Positions 41,500-51,632 of a stretch of DNA of 64,000 nt are shown here, one piece after another (positions within the stretch are counted from its first letter, which is position 1; each line of letters starts with the position of its first letter). This DNA comes from Affinirhizobium straminoryzae (GTDB lineage: Bacteria > Pseudomonadota > Alphaproteobacteria > Rhizobiales > Rhizobiaceae). Position numbers and translations under genes: made by a program. Under the pieces are notes generated by a model. The model did no database searches. It worked only from the letters and a program-made list of their open reading frames with translations, and was not told the DNA's origin. The stretch spans positions 62,001 to 126,000 of the forward strand of contig NZ_VJMG01000030.1 in the NCBI RefSeq assembly GCF_007004135.1, read 5' to 3'.

Positions 41500-42009
41500 A
41501 TGCTTCGCCACTTCCAGATGTTTGCCGATTACAACCGCTGGGCCAATGAGCGGGTCTACGAGGCCTGCGCCACGCTGAGCGGCGAGGATTACCGCGCCGA
41601 CATGGGCGCCTTCTTCGGCTCGGCCGAGCGCACGCTGAATCACCTGCTAGCCGCCGACCGCATCTGGCTGAAGCGCTTCACCGGAGAAGGCGAGGCACCG
41701 ACCGGCCTCGACGCCGTTCTCTTCGAGGACTTCGCCGAACTGCGCGCCGCACGCGAGGCGGAGGACCGGCGCATCATCGACTGGCTGAACGGCCTGCAGG
41801 AGGCGGAGCTTTCCCGCATCATTTCCTATACGCCGATCAGCACGCCGACCAAGGTCGAGCTGCGGCTCGGACCGATCCTGGCGCATGTCTTCAACCATCA
41901 GACCCATCATCGCGGCCAGGTGCATACGATCCTGACCAGTCTCGGCAAGCCCAGTATCGCGATCGATCTCGTCTATTTCGTGCTCGCAGACGGCCAGCGC
42001 TGGCAATAG
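41500..42009 (+). CDS. DinB family protein
   Basis: A 169-residue four-helix DinB/YfiT-type protein. The metal-binding His triad is present: LNHLLAADRIW (~47-57) and FNHQTHHRGQ (~130-139). Members are thiol-dependent or metal-dependent enzymes of uncertain function. AAAGGAG lies ~7 nt before ATG. The gene follows divergently from the GST. Confidence 0.92.
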   Translation: MLRHFQMFADYNRWANERVYEACATLSGEDYRADMGAFFGSAERTLNHLLAADRIWLKRFTGEGEAPTGLDAVLFEDFAELRAAREAEDRRIIDWLNGLQEAELSRIISYTPISTPTKVELRLGPILAHVFNHQTHHRGQVHTILTSLGKPSIAIDLVYFVLADGQRWQ

Positions 42010-42069
42010 CGTGGTCGCGACGGGTCGCCTCTCTTGCATCGCTGAAAAACTTCGGCCAAAACCCGGCGC

Positions 42070-43956
42070 ATGATCACGATTACCGACCTTTCCGCGCGCG
42101 TCGCGGGCCGCCTTCTTCTGGACCATGCGAGCGTCAGTCTGCCGACCGGCACCAAGGCTGGCCTCGTGGGGCGCAATGGCGCGGGAAAATCCACGCTCTT
42201 CCGCGTCATTACCGGGGATCTCGCCGCCGAAAGCGGATCGGTCGCACTGCCCAGGAATGCGCGCATCGGCCAGGTGGCGCAGGAGGCGCCCGGCACCGAG
42301 GATGCGCTGATCGAGATCGTGCTTGCCGCCGACAAGGAGCGCACCGCGCTTCTTGCCGAGGCCGAGACGGCGACCGATCCCAACCGCATTGCCGAAATCC
42401 AGACACGCCTCGTCGATATCGACGCCCATTCGGCCGAAGCGCGCGCCGCAAGCATTCTCGCCGGCCTCGGCTTCAACGCGGAGGCGCAGCGCCGCCCCGC
42501 CTCCTCCTTCTCTGGCGGATGGCGCATGCGCGTCGCCCTTGCCGCGGTTCTGTTTTCCGAACCGGACCTGCTGCTGCTCGACGAGCCCACCAACTATCTC
42601 GACCTGGAAGGCACGCTGTGGCTGGAAGATTATATCCGGCGCTATCCGCACACCGTCGTCATCATCAGCCATGACCGCGACCTGCTGAACAATGCCGTCA
42701 ACGCCATCGTGCATCTCGACCAGAAGAAGCTCACCTTCTATCGCGGCGGCTATGACAGTTTCGAGCGGCAGAAGGCGGAAGCCGACGAGTTGCAGATGAA
42801 GGCGAAGGCCAAGAGCGACGCCGCCCGCAAGCATATCCAGAGCTATATCGACCGCTTCCGCTACAAGGCCTCCAAGGCCCGCCAGGCGCAGAGCCGCATC
42901 AAGGCGCTGGAACGCATGGGCACCGTGTCGGCCGTCATCGAGGATCACGTCCACCCGATCACCTTTCCGGAACCGGACCGGCAGCCCGCCTCGCCGATCA
43001 TCGCCATCGACAAGGGTGCCGTCGGCTATGCGCCGGGCAAGCCGATCCTGAAGAACATCACGCTTCGGATCGACAATGACGATCGCATCGCGCTGCTGGG
43101 CTCGAACGGCAACGGCAAGTCCACCTTCGCAAAATTCATCTGCGGCAGGCTGGATGCCGAAGCCGGCAACCTGAAGGTGGCGCCCAACCTGAAGATCGGC
43201 TTCTTTGCACAGCACCAGCTGGACGACCTGATCCCCGATCAGTCCGCCGCCGACCATGTGCGCCGCCTGATGCCGGACCAGCCGGAGGCGAAGGTGCGGG
43301 CCCGCGTTGCCCAGATGGGACTTGCCACCGAAAAGATGGATACGGCCGCCAAGGATCTTTCCGGTGGCGAGAAGGCGCGCCTGCTGATGGGCCTTGCCGC
43401 CTTCCACGCGCCGAACCTCCTGATCCTCGACGAGCCGACCAACCATCTCGACATCGACAGCCGCCGCGCGCTGATCGAGGCGCTGAACGAGTACAACGGC
43501 GCCGTCATCCTGATCAGCCACGACCGCCATCTGATCGAAGCGACCGTCGACCGCCTGTGGCTGGTCAATGACGGCACAGTTGCCCCCTTCGACGGCGATC
43601 TCGAGGATTACCGCTCGATCATCGTCGCCTCCTCGCGCCGCAAGGACGACAAGCCGCAGGCCGGTGCCGAAGAGCCGGTTTCGAAATCCGACCAGCGCAA
43701 GGCCAATGCCGAAAAGCGCGCCTCGCTTGCGCCGCTGAAGAAGAAGATCACCGATCTCGAAGCCATGACCGCCAAGCTGGAGAAGCTGATCCAGGCGCTG
43801 GACAAGGATCTGGCCGATCCGGCTCTCTACGAGAAATCGCCGGCAAAGGCCGCAGAAAAGGCCAAGCAACGCAGCGATGCCGCGCAGAAGCTTTCGGATT
43901 GCGAGGAACAGTGGCTGGAACTTTCCGCCGAATATGAAGCGGCGATGGCAGGCTGA
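42070..43956 (+). CDS. ABC-F family ATPase (YheS/Uup-like)
   Basis: A 628-residue protein with two ABC ATPase domains and no membrane domain. First NBD: Walker A GRNGAGKST (~35-43), signature SFSGGWRMR (~150-158), Walker B LLLLDEPTNYLDLEG. Second NBD: GSNGNGKST (~343-351), LSGGEKARLL, LLILDEPTNHLD. The linker is Lys-rich and helical. ABC-F proteins act on ribosomes during translation. It is more YheS-like by its charged C-terminal coiled-coil (EKRASLAPLKKKITDLE...). Terminator ~60 nt downstream. Confidence 0.93.
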   Translation: MITITDLSARVAGRLLLDHASVSLPTGTKAGLVGRNGAGKSTLFRVITGDLAAESGSVALPRNARIGQVAQEAPGTEDALIEIVLAADKERTALLAEAETATDPNRIAEIQTRLVDIDAHSAEARAASILAGLGFNAEAQRRPASSFSGGWRMRVALAAVLFSEPDLLLLDEPTNYLDLEGTLWLEDYIRRYPHTVVIISHDRDLLNNAVNAIVHLDQKKLTFYRGGYDSFERQKAEADELQMKAKAKSDAARKHIQSYIDRFRYKASKARQAQSRIKALERMGTVSAVIEDHVHPITFPEPDRQPASPIIAIDKGAVGYAPGKPILKNITLRIDNDDRIALLGSNGNGKSTFAKFICGRLDAEAGNLKVAPNLKIGFFAQHQLDDLIPDQSAADHVRRLMPDQPEAKVRARVAQMGLATEKMDTAAKDLSGGEKARLLMGLAAFHAPNLLILDEPTNHLDIDSRRALIEALNEYNGAVILISHDRHLIEATVDRLWLVNDGTVAPFDGDLEDYRSIIVASSRRKDDKPQAGAEEPVSKSDQRKANAEKRASLAPLKKKITDLEAMTAKLEKLIQALDKDLADPALYEKSPAKAAEKAKQRSDAAQKLSDCEEQWLELSAEYEAAMAG

Positions 43957-44013
43957 TCCTGGCTTGCCTCGCCCGTCTTTTGGAGTGACAAGGCGCGTCT
44001 TCCGCTTTCGCGC

Positions 44014-44042
44014 CGGATCTTGGCAGAAGCCGAGATCCGTTT
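44014..44042 (+). terminator. Terminator after the ABC-F gene
   Basis: Stem CGGATCTTGGC/GCCGAGATCCG (44014-44024, 44029-44039), one T-G wobble, 4-nt AGAA loop, then a short T run (44040-44042). It lies ~57 nt past the stop. Confidence 0.75.
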
Positions 44043-44379
44043 ACCCCTCAATTCTTAGGGCGAAAGTAATAAAACTTCGTTGCCGCATATGCGAAACGAC
44101 GTCAATTAGCACAATCTTAAGTAAAGCTTGAACATCATCGCTCGCATTCTCCGTTTTATACACGGCAAGCGGGTCATGAGCCTCCATCCTGCGGGATGGA
44201 ATGACAGGCTTGCCATCCTGCCCGACATGCGCTCCGCGCAGTGTCCGCCCCGCGGCGCCGCGCGCCGTGACGGATGACGCGTGTCTGCCATCATGGATGT
44301 GGCCGATGATGGCCCTGTCCCTCCGGTTTCCGGCACCTGCCGCCATGATGACGGCACGCCCCTGTTCTGGACCCATGCA
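44043..44379. other. Leader region of the chemoreceptor gene
   Basis: About 337 nt, AT-richer than the surroundings (44043-44160), holding the chemoreceptor promoter. I see no gene, riboswitch or conserved operator. An in-frame upstream GTG at 44281 could extend the receptor by 33 residues, without homology. Confidence 0.4.
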
Positions 44380-46332
44380 ATGCTTCGTGCTCTGTCCCTG
44401 AAGACATCCCTGACATCTGCCTTCGCCCTTCTTCTTCTGCTGCTTCTGCTGCAGGGAGGTGTTGCGCTGTCCTCCATGCGCGGCATCTTCACCAATGTCG
44501 ACGGGCTTGCCAACGATGCCGTACCGGCGGTCGACATCACGAACCGCCTGAACATCTCGATCGCCAATCTGCGCGGCCTGCAGACACGCCATATCCTGAC
44601 CACCGAGCCAAAGGCGCTGGAAGAGGCCGAGGCGGTGCTGGCACGCGAGGTCAAGAAACTGAAGGATCGCATGGCGACCTACGAGCCGATGATATCGCTG
44701 GCGGAAGAGCGCCGCGCCTTCGACGGGTTCAAGCAGGCCGCAGCCGAATATCTGCGCCTGCACGAACAGCTGCTGGCCCTTTCGCGCGCCGGCGAAAAGC
44801 AGAAGGCCTCCGCCCTGCTGACCGGCGAGATGGTCAAGAGCTACGAGCGCATGGACGATTATGCCGATGCCTTCCGCGATGCCAATGTGAAGGCTGCGGA
44901 AGACATGTATGCCGAAAGTGCCAGCGAATTCACGGCATCGCTCATCAAGAACGCCATCCTGCTCTCGATCGGTGCACTTGCCGGCATCGGTGCGATGATC
45001 TTCGTGTCCCGTGATGTCTCGCGCCCCATCGACCGCATGACGGCGATCATGCGCCGGCTGGCGGCGGGTGATTTTGCGGTTGCCATTCCCTATCTCGAAC
45101 GACGCAACGAGATCGGCCAGATGGCCAAGGCCGTCGGCGTCTTCAGGGACAACGGTATTCGCGTGCAGGCGCTTGGCGCAGAGGAACAGCATTTCAACGA
45201 GAAGTGCCATGACCTGCGCACCGCCGTGGGCCAGATCGTCTCGGCGGCCGTCGAGGGCGACTTCAGCATCCGCATGAACCGCGATTTCGAGTTTGCCGAT
45301 CTCAACGCCTTTGCCGCCTCGATGAACGAACTGGTCGAATCGATCGATGCCGGTCTTGCCGAAACACGCCGCGTGATGGGGCGCCTGGCCGAGGGTGATC
45401 TCACCGACGGCATGCGCGGCAGCTTCACCGGCGCATTCGCCGAACTCCAGCACAATGTGAACACCACCGTGGATACGCTGCGCTCGATCGTGACCGAGGT
45501 ACGCCAGTCGATCGACCAGATCAATTCCGGCTCCGGCGAGCTGCGCCACGCCTCGGATGACCTCGCCCGTCGCACGGAGCAGCAGGCCGCGGCCCTGGAA
45601 GAAACCTCCTCGGCGCTTGAGGAAATCACCGTCTCAGTCCGCCAGGCGACCGACCGCGCCCGGGAAGCAACCCGCAAGGTGGATGAGGCACGCCGCAGCA
45701 CCGAGGCTTCCAGCGTGGTGGTGGGCGATGCGATTGCCGCCATGGAGCGGATCGAGCAGGCCTCCGGACAAATCGGCCAGATCATCAACGTGATCGACGA
45801 GATTGCCTTCCAGACGAACCTGCTGGCACTCAATGCCGGCGTGGAAGCCGCGCGCGCCGGGGAAGCCGGCAAGGGTTTTGCCGTCGTGGCGCAGGAAGTC
45901 CGCGAACTTGCCCAGCGCTCGGCAGGTGCGGCCAAGGACATCAAGGCCCTCATTACCAAGTCCGGCAATGAAGTGGCCTCGGGCGTGAAGCTTGTAACCG
46001 CCACGGGCGACGCGCTCGCCCAGATCCGCGGCCATGTCGACAGCATCAATGGCGAGGTGCACGAAATCGCCGCCACCTCCAACCAGCAATCCGGCCGCCT
46101 GCAGGAAATCAATTCCGCCGTCGGGCAGATGGATCAGGTGACCCAGCGCAATGCCGCGATGGTGGAGGAAACCACGGCAAGCACCAACCGGCTGGCCGAT
46201 GATGCACTTCAGCTTTCCCGCCTCATCGACCGCTTTACGCTGTCTTCCGACACACCGCCGGCAGCCGGCCGCGCCAAAACCCGCGCGACCGTTCCGGCAG
46301 TCTCCCGCAGCGATATGCGCCGCCACGCATGA
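44380..46332 (+). CDS. Methyl-accepting chemotaxis protein
   Basis: A 650-residue chemoreceptor. TM1 is at ~12-30 ([18 protein letters not shown]), then a helical periplasmic 4HB-type sensor (~35-185), TM2 at ~187-208 ([21 protein letters not shown]), HAMP (~209-265) and the cytoplasmic signalling tip [20 protein letters not shown] (~470-490), whose 28-heptad-type hairpin is intact. There is no CheR-docking pentapeptide (ends DMRRHA). Ligand unknown. ATG 44380 lacks a strong ribosome binding site. A bidirectional terminator follows. Confidence 0.95.
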   Translation: MLRALSLKTSLTSAFALLLLLLLLQGGVALSSMRGIFTNVDGLANDAVPAVDITNRLNISIANLRGLQTRHILTTEPKALEEAEAVLAREVKKLKDRMATYEPMISLAEERRAFDGFKQAAAEYLRLHEQLLALSRAGEKQKASALLTGEMVKSYERMDDYADAFRDANVKAAEDMYAESASEFTASLIKNAILLSIGALAGIGAMIFVSRDVSRPIDRMTAIMRRLAAGDFAVAIPYLERRNEIGQMAKAVGVFRDNGIRVQALGAEEQHFNEKCHDLRTAVGQIVSAAVEGDFSIRMNRDFEFADLNAFAASMNELVESIDAGLAETRRVMGRLAEGDLTDGMRGSFTGAFAELQHNVNTTVDTLRSIVTEVRQSIDQINSGSGELRHASDDLARRTEQQAAALEETSSALEEITVSVRQATDRAREATRKVDEARRSTEASSVVVGDAIAAMERIEQASGQIGQIINVIDEIAFQTNLLALNAGVEAARAGEAGKGFAVVAQEVRELAQRSAGAAKDIKALITKSGNEVASGVKLVTATGDALAQIRGHVDSINGEVHEIAATSNQQSGRLQEINSAVGQMDQVTQRNAAMVEETTASTNRLADDALQLSRLIDRFTLSSDTPPAAGRAKTRATVPAVSRSDMRRHA

Positions 46333-46389
46333 TCCACGCCTATCGGCCGGTGGTCGTTCATCACCGGCAGGAAAGGCATCAGCCACAGG

Positions 46390-46433
46390 AAGGCCGCCCC
46401 GGGGATGCAGCGCTCTGCCCCGGGGCGGCCTTT
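46390..46433. terminator. Bidirectional terminator
   Basis: Perfect 15-bp GC-rich stem AAGGCCGCCCCGGGG/CCCCGGGGCGGCCTT (46390-46404, 46418-46432), 13-nt loop, T-containing tail. It sits between convergent chemoreceptor and hydrolase genes. Confidence 0.92.
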
Positions 46434-46456
46434 CTGTCTTTCGACAGGCGCGGGCG

Positions 46457-47563
46457 TCAGGCGCTGAGGTGCTGGCCGAAGAAGGATTCGAGCTTGTCGA
46501 ACGGGATCTTGTCGACCTGATCATAGAGATCCACATGGCTTGCGCCGGGAATGATCATCAGTTCCTTCGGCTCGGCCGCAGCCGCAAAGGCGGTTTCCGC
46601 GAAATAGCGGGAATGGGCCTTTTCCCCATGCACGAACAGCACCGGACGCGGCGAGATTTCCGCGATATAGGTGAGGATCGGCATGTTCATGAAGGACAGC
46701 GGCGTCGTCTGCGACCAGGCGTTGCCGGAATTGACGGCCCGCTTGTGATAGCCACGCGGCGTCATGTAGTAATCGTGGTAATCGACCAGGAATTGCGGCT
46801 CGCCGCCCTTCAGTACATTGTAGGGCTGCTGGTAGACGGTGTTGCCGCTCGCCACGTCGACCCAGCGCTGACGGCTCAGCCGATCCAGCGTCTGCGTGCG
46901 CTGTTCGAGTGTCACGCTGTCATTGTAGCCCTTCGACATCACGCGCGTCATGTCATACATCGTGCTGGCGACGACGGCCTTCACGCGCTTGTCGACGGCA
47001 ACCGCATTCAGCGCGAAACCACCCCAACCGCAAACGCCGATCATGCCGATCCGCTCGCGGTCGACCTCGGGGCGCAGGCCGAGATAGTCCACGGCAGCGC
47101 TGAAATCCTCGGTATTGATGTCGGGCGAGGCAATGTTGCGCGGCTCGCCGCCGCTTTCGCCGGTGAAGGAGCCGTCGAAGGCCAGCGTCGCAAAGCCGCG
47201 CTCCGCCATGATCTGGGCATAGAGGCCGGAGGACTGCTCCTTGACGGCACCGAAGGGACCTCCGACAACGATTGCCGCCAGCGCCTGGCCGGCGCGGTTC
47301 TTCGGCAGATAGAGATCACCCGACAGCGTGATGCCGTAGCGATTCCTGAAGCTGACCTTCTGGTGATCGACCTTGTCGCTCTTCGGGAACACCTTGTCCC
47401 AGTCTGCGGCCGTGGACTGGGCCTGCGCGGTCGCGGTCGTGGCAAGGCTTGCGGCACCGGCGGCGGCAAGACCGACGCCGGTGATCTTCAGAAGATCGCG
47501 GCGCGCCATGGTGAGCGGTTCGGCACCGGCCGGGACGGGGGTAAGTTCGCGAGGTTCGTGCAT
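46457..47563 (-). CDS. Tat-exported alpha/beta hydrolase with Cys nucleophile
   Basis: A 368-residue alpha/beta hydrolase. Twin-arginine signal ARRDLLKITGVG (~20-31) precedes a hydrophobic stretch ending TTATAQAQ, so it is exported folded. The nucleophile elbow reads GVCGWGG (~ 179-185): Cys replaces Ser, as in dienelactone-hydrolase-like and YcjY-type enzymes. The catalytic His is in GASHVDLYD (~349). Substrate unknown. ATG 47563 has GGAG ~10 nt upstream; the in-frame extension to 47845 is rejected. Confidence 0.82.
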   Translation of the reverse strand: MHEPRELTPVPAGAEPLTMARRDLLKITGVGLAAAGAASLATTATAQAQSTAADWDKVFPKSDKVDHQKVSFRNRYGITLSGDLYLPKNRAGQALAAIVVGGPFGAVKEQSSGLYAQIMAERGFATLAFDGSFTGESGGEPRNIASPDINTEDFSAAVDYLGLRPEVDRERIGMIGVCGWGGFALNAVAVDKRVKAVVASTMYDMTRVMSKGYNDSVTLEQRTQTLDRLSRQRWVDVASGNTVYQQPYNVLKGGEPQFLVDYHDYYMTPRGYHKRAVNSGNAWSQTTPLSFMNMPILTYIAEISPRPVLFVHGEKAHSRYFAETAFAAAAEPKELMIIPGASHVDLYDQVDKIPFDKLESFFGQHLSA

Positions 47564-47783
47564 CGGGAGACACTCCGGTTTGCGGGACAATTTCCACACC
47601 GGATATAAGTCGCCCCCGCCTGTGCGATTAGCGCGAGCCGGCCGATAGCCTTCATCGCCGTTGTTCATCAATCGGGAAACCGGAGGCCGGAGCCAGATGT
47701 CACTCGATCGGGGCGATGCGAGAGCACGTCCGAGCCAAAAGTGCGTCAGCGGTTTTGCATCCGGGTTGCGTGAAAACAAAGAG

Positions 47784-47827
47784 ATAGAGCATTTCCGGTG
47801 ATCCCGTTTTCCCCGGAAACGCTCTAT
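47784..47827. repeat. REP-like palindrome
   Basis: Arms ATAGAGCATTTCCGG (47784-47798) and CCGGAAACGCTCTAT (47813-47827) pair at 14 of 15 positions with a 14-nt loop. Such AGAGCATTTCCGG palindromes are a kind of dispersed intergenic element in rhizobia (RIME/REP-like), but copy number cannot be checked here. Confidence 0.5.
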
Positions 47828-47865
47828 GCCGCCTACTCCCGGCATAGGCCTGAACCGCAGCAGAC

Positions 47866-47899
47866 AAAAAAGACCGGCCCTCCCCGTGGAAGACCGGTC
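47866..47899 (-). terminator. Rho-independent terminator after nitroreductase
   Basis: Read leftward: stem GACCGG/CCGGTC (47872-47877, 47894-47899) then a six-U run (47866-47871). It begins 32 nt past the nitroreductase stop. Confidence 0.85.
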
Positions 47900-47931
47900 C
47901 TCCGGTTCATGCCCGTCGATCGTGACTCGGC

Positions 47932-48525
47932 TCAGTCCTTGAAGACGCCGTGCACGACGGTTTCGGACAGCGGCAGGCGCGGGCTTGCCACTTCGCGGGC
48001 CTGCAGGGCTTCCGGCAGCAGAGAGGCATCGCCCTGCTTGCCGATCGCAACAGCCGCGTGCAGCACGTGGCCTTCCGGCAGGTTCACGGCCTTCGCCATG
48101 GCCTGCTTGTCGAAACCCGCCATGGCATGCGAGGCCCAGCCGGCCATGTGGGCCTGCAGCGCAAGATAACCCCAGGCCGTGCCGGCATCGAAGGTATGGC
48201 TGCCGTTGTCGCTCGGCTCGGTCTTGCCGGGTGCCGTGAAGCGGGTGGCCGAGGCAACGATGACGAGGGCGGACGCCTTTTCGGCCCAGCTCTGGTTGAA
48301 GGGCAGCAGTGCGCCGAGGATCGGCTGCCAGACGGCATCACCGCGCAGCGCATAGATGAAGCGCCAGGGCTGGGCGTTGAAGGCGGACGGCGCCCAGCGG
48401 GCAGCTTCCAGAAGACCGAGCAGTTCCTGCTCCGAGATCGTGGCATCGGTGAAGGCACGCGGCGACCAGCGGCCGGTGAAGACCTCGGCGACGGGATGAT
48501 CGGCCTTGCGGGTATTGGCAGTCAT
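47932..48525 (-). CDS. Nitroreductase family flavoprotein
   Basis: A 197-residue FMN-dependent nitroreductase. RWSPRAF (~19-25), the AARWAPSAFNAQPWRF flavin-binding region (~41-56) and GYLALQAHMAGWASHAMAGFD (~124-144) are family blocks. It reduces nitroaromatics or quinones with NAD(P)H in the cytoplasm. ATG 48525 with AGGAG upstream; followed by a strong terminator. Confidence 0.9.
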   Translation of the reverse strand: MTANTRKADHPVAEVFTGRWSPRAFTDATISEQELLGLLEAARWAPSAFNAQPWRFIYALRGDAVWQPILGALLPFNQSWAEKASALVIVASATRFTAPGKTEPSDNGSHTFDAGTAWGYLALQAHMAGWASHAMAGFDKQAMAKAVNLPEGHVLHAAVAIGKQGDASLLPEALQAREVASPRLPLSETVVHGVFKD

Positions 48526-48635
48526 GGCTTCCAGGCTCCTGTTTCTGTGGGATGCCATCAGCTAGCAAGCCGTGCTGCGGCGCACAAGGGGCCGTCACGC
48601 ACCGTCATCAGCGGCTCGACCATCCCCATCCCCGC

Positions 48636-49085
48636 TCACGCCTTCTTGATCCAGCGCCCGTCATCCGACTGCTGCCAGTAGGTCAGCCGGTGGCCCTCCC
48701 CCTTCAGGCGCTTCCAGTGGCTCCGCGCGCCCTCCAGCTGGGCGGCATCATGACCGTCGAACATGAAGACGACACGTTCATAGGACGAGAGATCGCCGGG
48801 ATCGGCACCATCCACCAGAAAGCGGACGCTCGCCCCGTTCGGATTGTGGTCCTTCACCGTCAGCAGCACAGGCTGTTCTGCGGCAAGAACGCCGGTATCG
48901 GTCCCGTGCGGCAGGAAGCTGTCTTCCCGAAACGTCCACAAATGCTGGTCGAGCCGGTCGCGCCGGGCCTCTTCCACCGTCTGGAGCACGACGCGCCAGC
49001 CGCGCTCGACGCTCTTTTCGAGGAGCGCGGGCAGCGCATCCTCCAGCTTCGATTCGGTCAGATGGTAGAAGAGGACCTCGGTCAT
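48636..49085 (-). CDS. holC: DNA polymerase III chi subunit
   Basis: A 149-residue HolC chi subunit linking the clamp loader to single-stranded DNA-binding protein. TEVLFYHLTES at the N terminus and the LEKSVERGWRVVLQT block (~25-39) are typical. ATG 49085 is preferred; a GTG at 49097 overlaps the pepA stop (GTGA) and is an alternative. It directly follows pepA, with which it forms an operon, as in many proteobacteria. Confidence 0.9.
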   Translation of the reverse strand: MTEVLFYHLTESKLEDALPALLEKSVERGWRVVLQTVEEARRDRLDQHLWTFREDSFLPHGTDTGVLAAEQPVLLTVKDHNPNGASVRFLVDGADPGDLSSYERVVFMFDGHDAAQLEGARSHWKRLKGEGHRLTYWQQSDDGRWIKKA

Positions 49086-49093
49086 GGTGCCGT

Positions 49094-50584
49094 TCACGCC
49101 TCGTAGCGGTCGCGCACCAGCTGGTCGAGCAGGCGCACGCCATAGCCCGAGCCCCAGGACTGGTTGATCTCGCTGGCGGGCGAGCCCATGGCCGTGCCGG
49201 CCACATCGAGATGCGCCCAGGGCGTGTCACCGACGAAGCGCTTGAGGAACTGCGCCGCCGTGATCGAGCCGGCATAGCGCCCGCCGCTGTTCTTCATGTC
49301 GGCGAAGCGGGAATCGATGATCTTGTCGTAATCCTTGCCGAGCGGCATGCGCCAAAGCTTCTCCCCGCTCGTCTCGCCGGCGGCAAGCAGGCTGGCCGCG
49401 AGTTCGTCATCGTTGGAGAACAGGCCGGCATGCAGGTTGCCGAGCGCCACCAGGATTGCCCCCGTCAGCGTGGCGAGGTTGATCATGAAGCGCGGCTTGA
49501 AGCGTTCCTTGGCATACCAGAGCGCATCGGCGAGCACGAGACGGCCTTCCGCATCGGTATTGATGATCTCGATCGTCTGGCCGGACATGGAGGTGACGAT
49601 ATCGCCGGGGCGCTGGGCATTGCCATCCGGCATGTTTTCCACAAGCCCGATGATGCCGACGGCATTCACCTTCGCCTTGCGGGCGGCCAGCGTGTGCATG
49701 AGGCCGGTCACGGCGGCAGCCCCGCCCATGTCGCCCTTCATGTCTTCCATGTTGGCGGCCGGCTTGATCGAAATGCCGCCGGTATCGAAAACAACGCCCT
49801 TGCCGATGAAGGCGAGCGGCGCCTCGTCCGTCTTGCCGCCCTTCCACTGCATGATCGCCATGCGCGGCGGACGGGCCGAACCCTGCGCCACGCCGAGCAG
49901 CGCGCCCATGCCGAGCGCGCGCATCTCGGTTTCCGTCAGGATCTCCACCTCGACGCCGAGTGCCTGAAGCGCGCTTGCACGCTCGGCGAATTCGATCGGG
50001 CCGAGAACGTTCGGCGGCAGGTTCACCAGCTCGCGGGCCAGGTTGACACCGCCGGCCACTGCCTCTGCAAAGCCGAAGCCCGCGGCTGCGGCCTCGTGAT
50101 GGGCGGTGACGATGGTGATCTCGACCGCCTTGGCGCTCTTGTCCTCGTCATCGGCCTTCTTCGTCTTGAAGCTGTCGAAGCTGTAGGCCCGCAGCAGCAG
50201 GCCGGTGGCAAAATCCACGGCCTTGGTTGCATCCACCTCAAGGCCTGGCGCATCAAGGAAAATGGTGACCGTCTCGGCACGCTTGATCATGCTCGACGCC
50301 TTGCCGCCGGCCCGCAGCCAGTCATAGGCGCTGATGTCCGCCGGCTTTCCAAGCCCCAGCACCACCAGCCGGTCGAACGGCGACTGATGTGGCGCCAGGA
50401 CATCGAGCACGCTCATCGACTTGGCGGAGAAGCCGGCAACCTCGCCCGCACGGCCGAGCACCTGCGCAGGATCTGCAAATTCCGCCCCGGCCACGGCATG
50501 ATCACCGGACACTTTCAGGCCGATGGCGAGACCGCTACTGACGGTTGCGAACTGTGCGAAACGAATTGTATACTGAACGGACAT
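49094..50584 (-). CDS. pepA: Leucyl aminopeptidase
   Basis: A 496-residue M17 two-metal aminopeptidase. The signature NTDAEGRL is present (~340), along with the active Lys in [16 protein letters not shown] and the metal-site region [13 protein letters not shown]. The ATG has GGAGAA ~6 nt upstream. In some bacteria PepA is also a DNA-binding protein. It leads the pepA-holC operon and is divergent from the PAP2 gene. Confidence 0.97.
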   Translation of the reverse strand: MSVQYTIRFAQFATVSSGLAIGLKVSGDHAVAGAEFADPAQVLGRAGEVAGFSAKSMSVLDVLAPHQSPFDRLVVLGLGKPADISAYDWLRAGGKASSMIKRAETVTIFLDAPGLEVDATKAVDFATGLLLRAYSFDSFKTKKADDEDKSAKAVEITIVTAHHEAAAAGFGFAEAVAGGVNLARELVNLPPNVLGPIEFAERASALQALGVEVEILTETEMRALGMGALLGVAQGSARPPRMAIMQWKGGKTDEAPLAFIGKGVVFDTGGISIKPAANMEDMKGDMGGAAAVTGLMHTLAARKAKVNAVGIIGLVENMPDGNAQRPGDIVTSMSGQTIEIINTDAEGRLVLADALWYAKERFKPRFMINLATLTGAILVALGNLHAGLFSNDDELAASLLAAGETSGEKLWRMPLGKDYDKIIDSRFADMKNSGGRYAGSITAAQFLKRFVGDTPWAHLDVAGTAMGSPASEINQSWGSGYGVRLLDQLVRDRYEA

Positions 50585-50755
50585 TTCTTCTCCGGAGGCA
50601 GAGGATGATGTAAGACTTCACGGCCAATCTGGGAGGATGGGCCGCCGAGGACAAGAGAGCGGACAGGCATTGGCAAGGCGACGTCTTAATGTTGTCATGC
50701 GATCTGCGTAACCGCTACCAGGCTCGGAACGATCATAGGGGAAGGAATAAACACT

Positions 50756-51535
50756 TTGGCAGACGCGTTCCAGTCATCCAACCTGTTTTCCGGACCGCGG
50801 CTTCGGCAAAGTTTCCGGCGGCCGCAGGCTTGGTTCGTCACGCTGTTTTGTGCCTGGTGGGTTCTTCTCGCCGTCTTCTACCTGTTTCCGGGCATAGACA
50901 TCGCCGTGGCGCAGAGCTTCTTCCATCCGATCGATTGCGGCGCGAACACGGTCGCGGGCCGCATCTGCGGCAGCTTCGCCTATTCCAGCGAAGGGATCCT
51001 GATCGCGCTGCGCAAGTTCTTCTTCTACCTGCCCGTCGTGGTCGCGATCGTGATCCTGATGTTGCTGCTTGAAAACCTGCAGCACCACGGCGCGACCTAT
51101 GATGCGGGCAAGACCCGGCGCTACTCGATCGCGCTCACAGCCTTCCTTCTCGGTCCCTATGTGCTGGTAAACCTGATTCTCAAGACGATCTCCGGTCGCT
51201 CGCGGCCCTACAATACGGATCTCTTCGGCGGCACGGAGTTTTTCACCGCGGCAGGCACCTTCCATGGCAGCTGCGTCAACAACTGCTCGTTCATTTCCGG
51301 GGAAGCGGCCAGCGCCGGCTGGCTCGTCTGTCTCGTGGTGCTGCTTCCAGCCCGCCTGCGACCGGTCGTGGGGCCGCCGCTTCTGCTGCTCTGCCTCGTT
51401 CCGGCCAGCCTTCGCCTGTCCTTCGGCGGCCACTATCTGTCGGATGTCATCCTTGGCTTCCTGTCGTCAGCCGTCGTCTATGCGGGTGTCGCCAGCTATT
51501 TCGAAATGACACAGACACAAAAAAAACACCGGTAG
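50756..51535 (+). CDS. PAP2 family phosphatase with SGE motif (LpxE-like)
   Basis: A 259-residue inner-membrane phosphatase with five or six helices. PAP2 motifs: KTISGRSRP (~143-151), CSFISGEAASAG (~176-187), where Glu replaces the usual His of SGH, and RLSFGGHYLSDV (~222-233) with the catalytic His and Asp. Rhizobial LpxE-type lipid A and PgpB-type phosphatases are the closest role, but the substrate is inferred. The start is TTG at 50756 with GGAAGGAA ~7 nt upstream. It precedes the LPS transport genes. Confidence 0.82.
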   Translation: MADAFQSSNLFSGPRLRQSFRRPQAWFVTLFCAWWVLLAVFYLFPGIDIAVAQSFFHPIDCGANTVAGRICGSFAYSSEGILIALRKFFFYLPVVVAIVILMLLLENLQHHGATYDAGKTRRYSIALTAFLLGPYVLVNLILKTISGRSRPYNTDLFGGTEFFTAAGTFHGSCVNNCSFISGEAASAGWLVCLVVLLPARLRPVVGPPLLLLCLVPASLRLSFGGHYLSDVILGFLSSAVVYAGVASYFEMTQTQKKHR

Positions 51536-51632
51536 CAAACAGTTTTGTGACAGGACGGCTGTCGCCATGGCGCACCGAATTGCTTAGAACCCGCGAACCA
51601 GCCGTCACCAGGCCATTACCGACCGGACCCGA

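Larger units (their letters stand above)
47564..47931. other. Intergenic region with REP-like palindrome and nitroreductase terminator
   Basis: 368 nt between two leftward genes. It contains the palindrome at 47784-47827, the terminator at 47866-47899, and otherwise only spacer with no coding sequence recognised. Confidence 0.5.
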
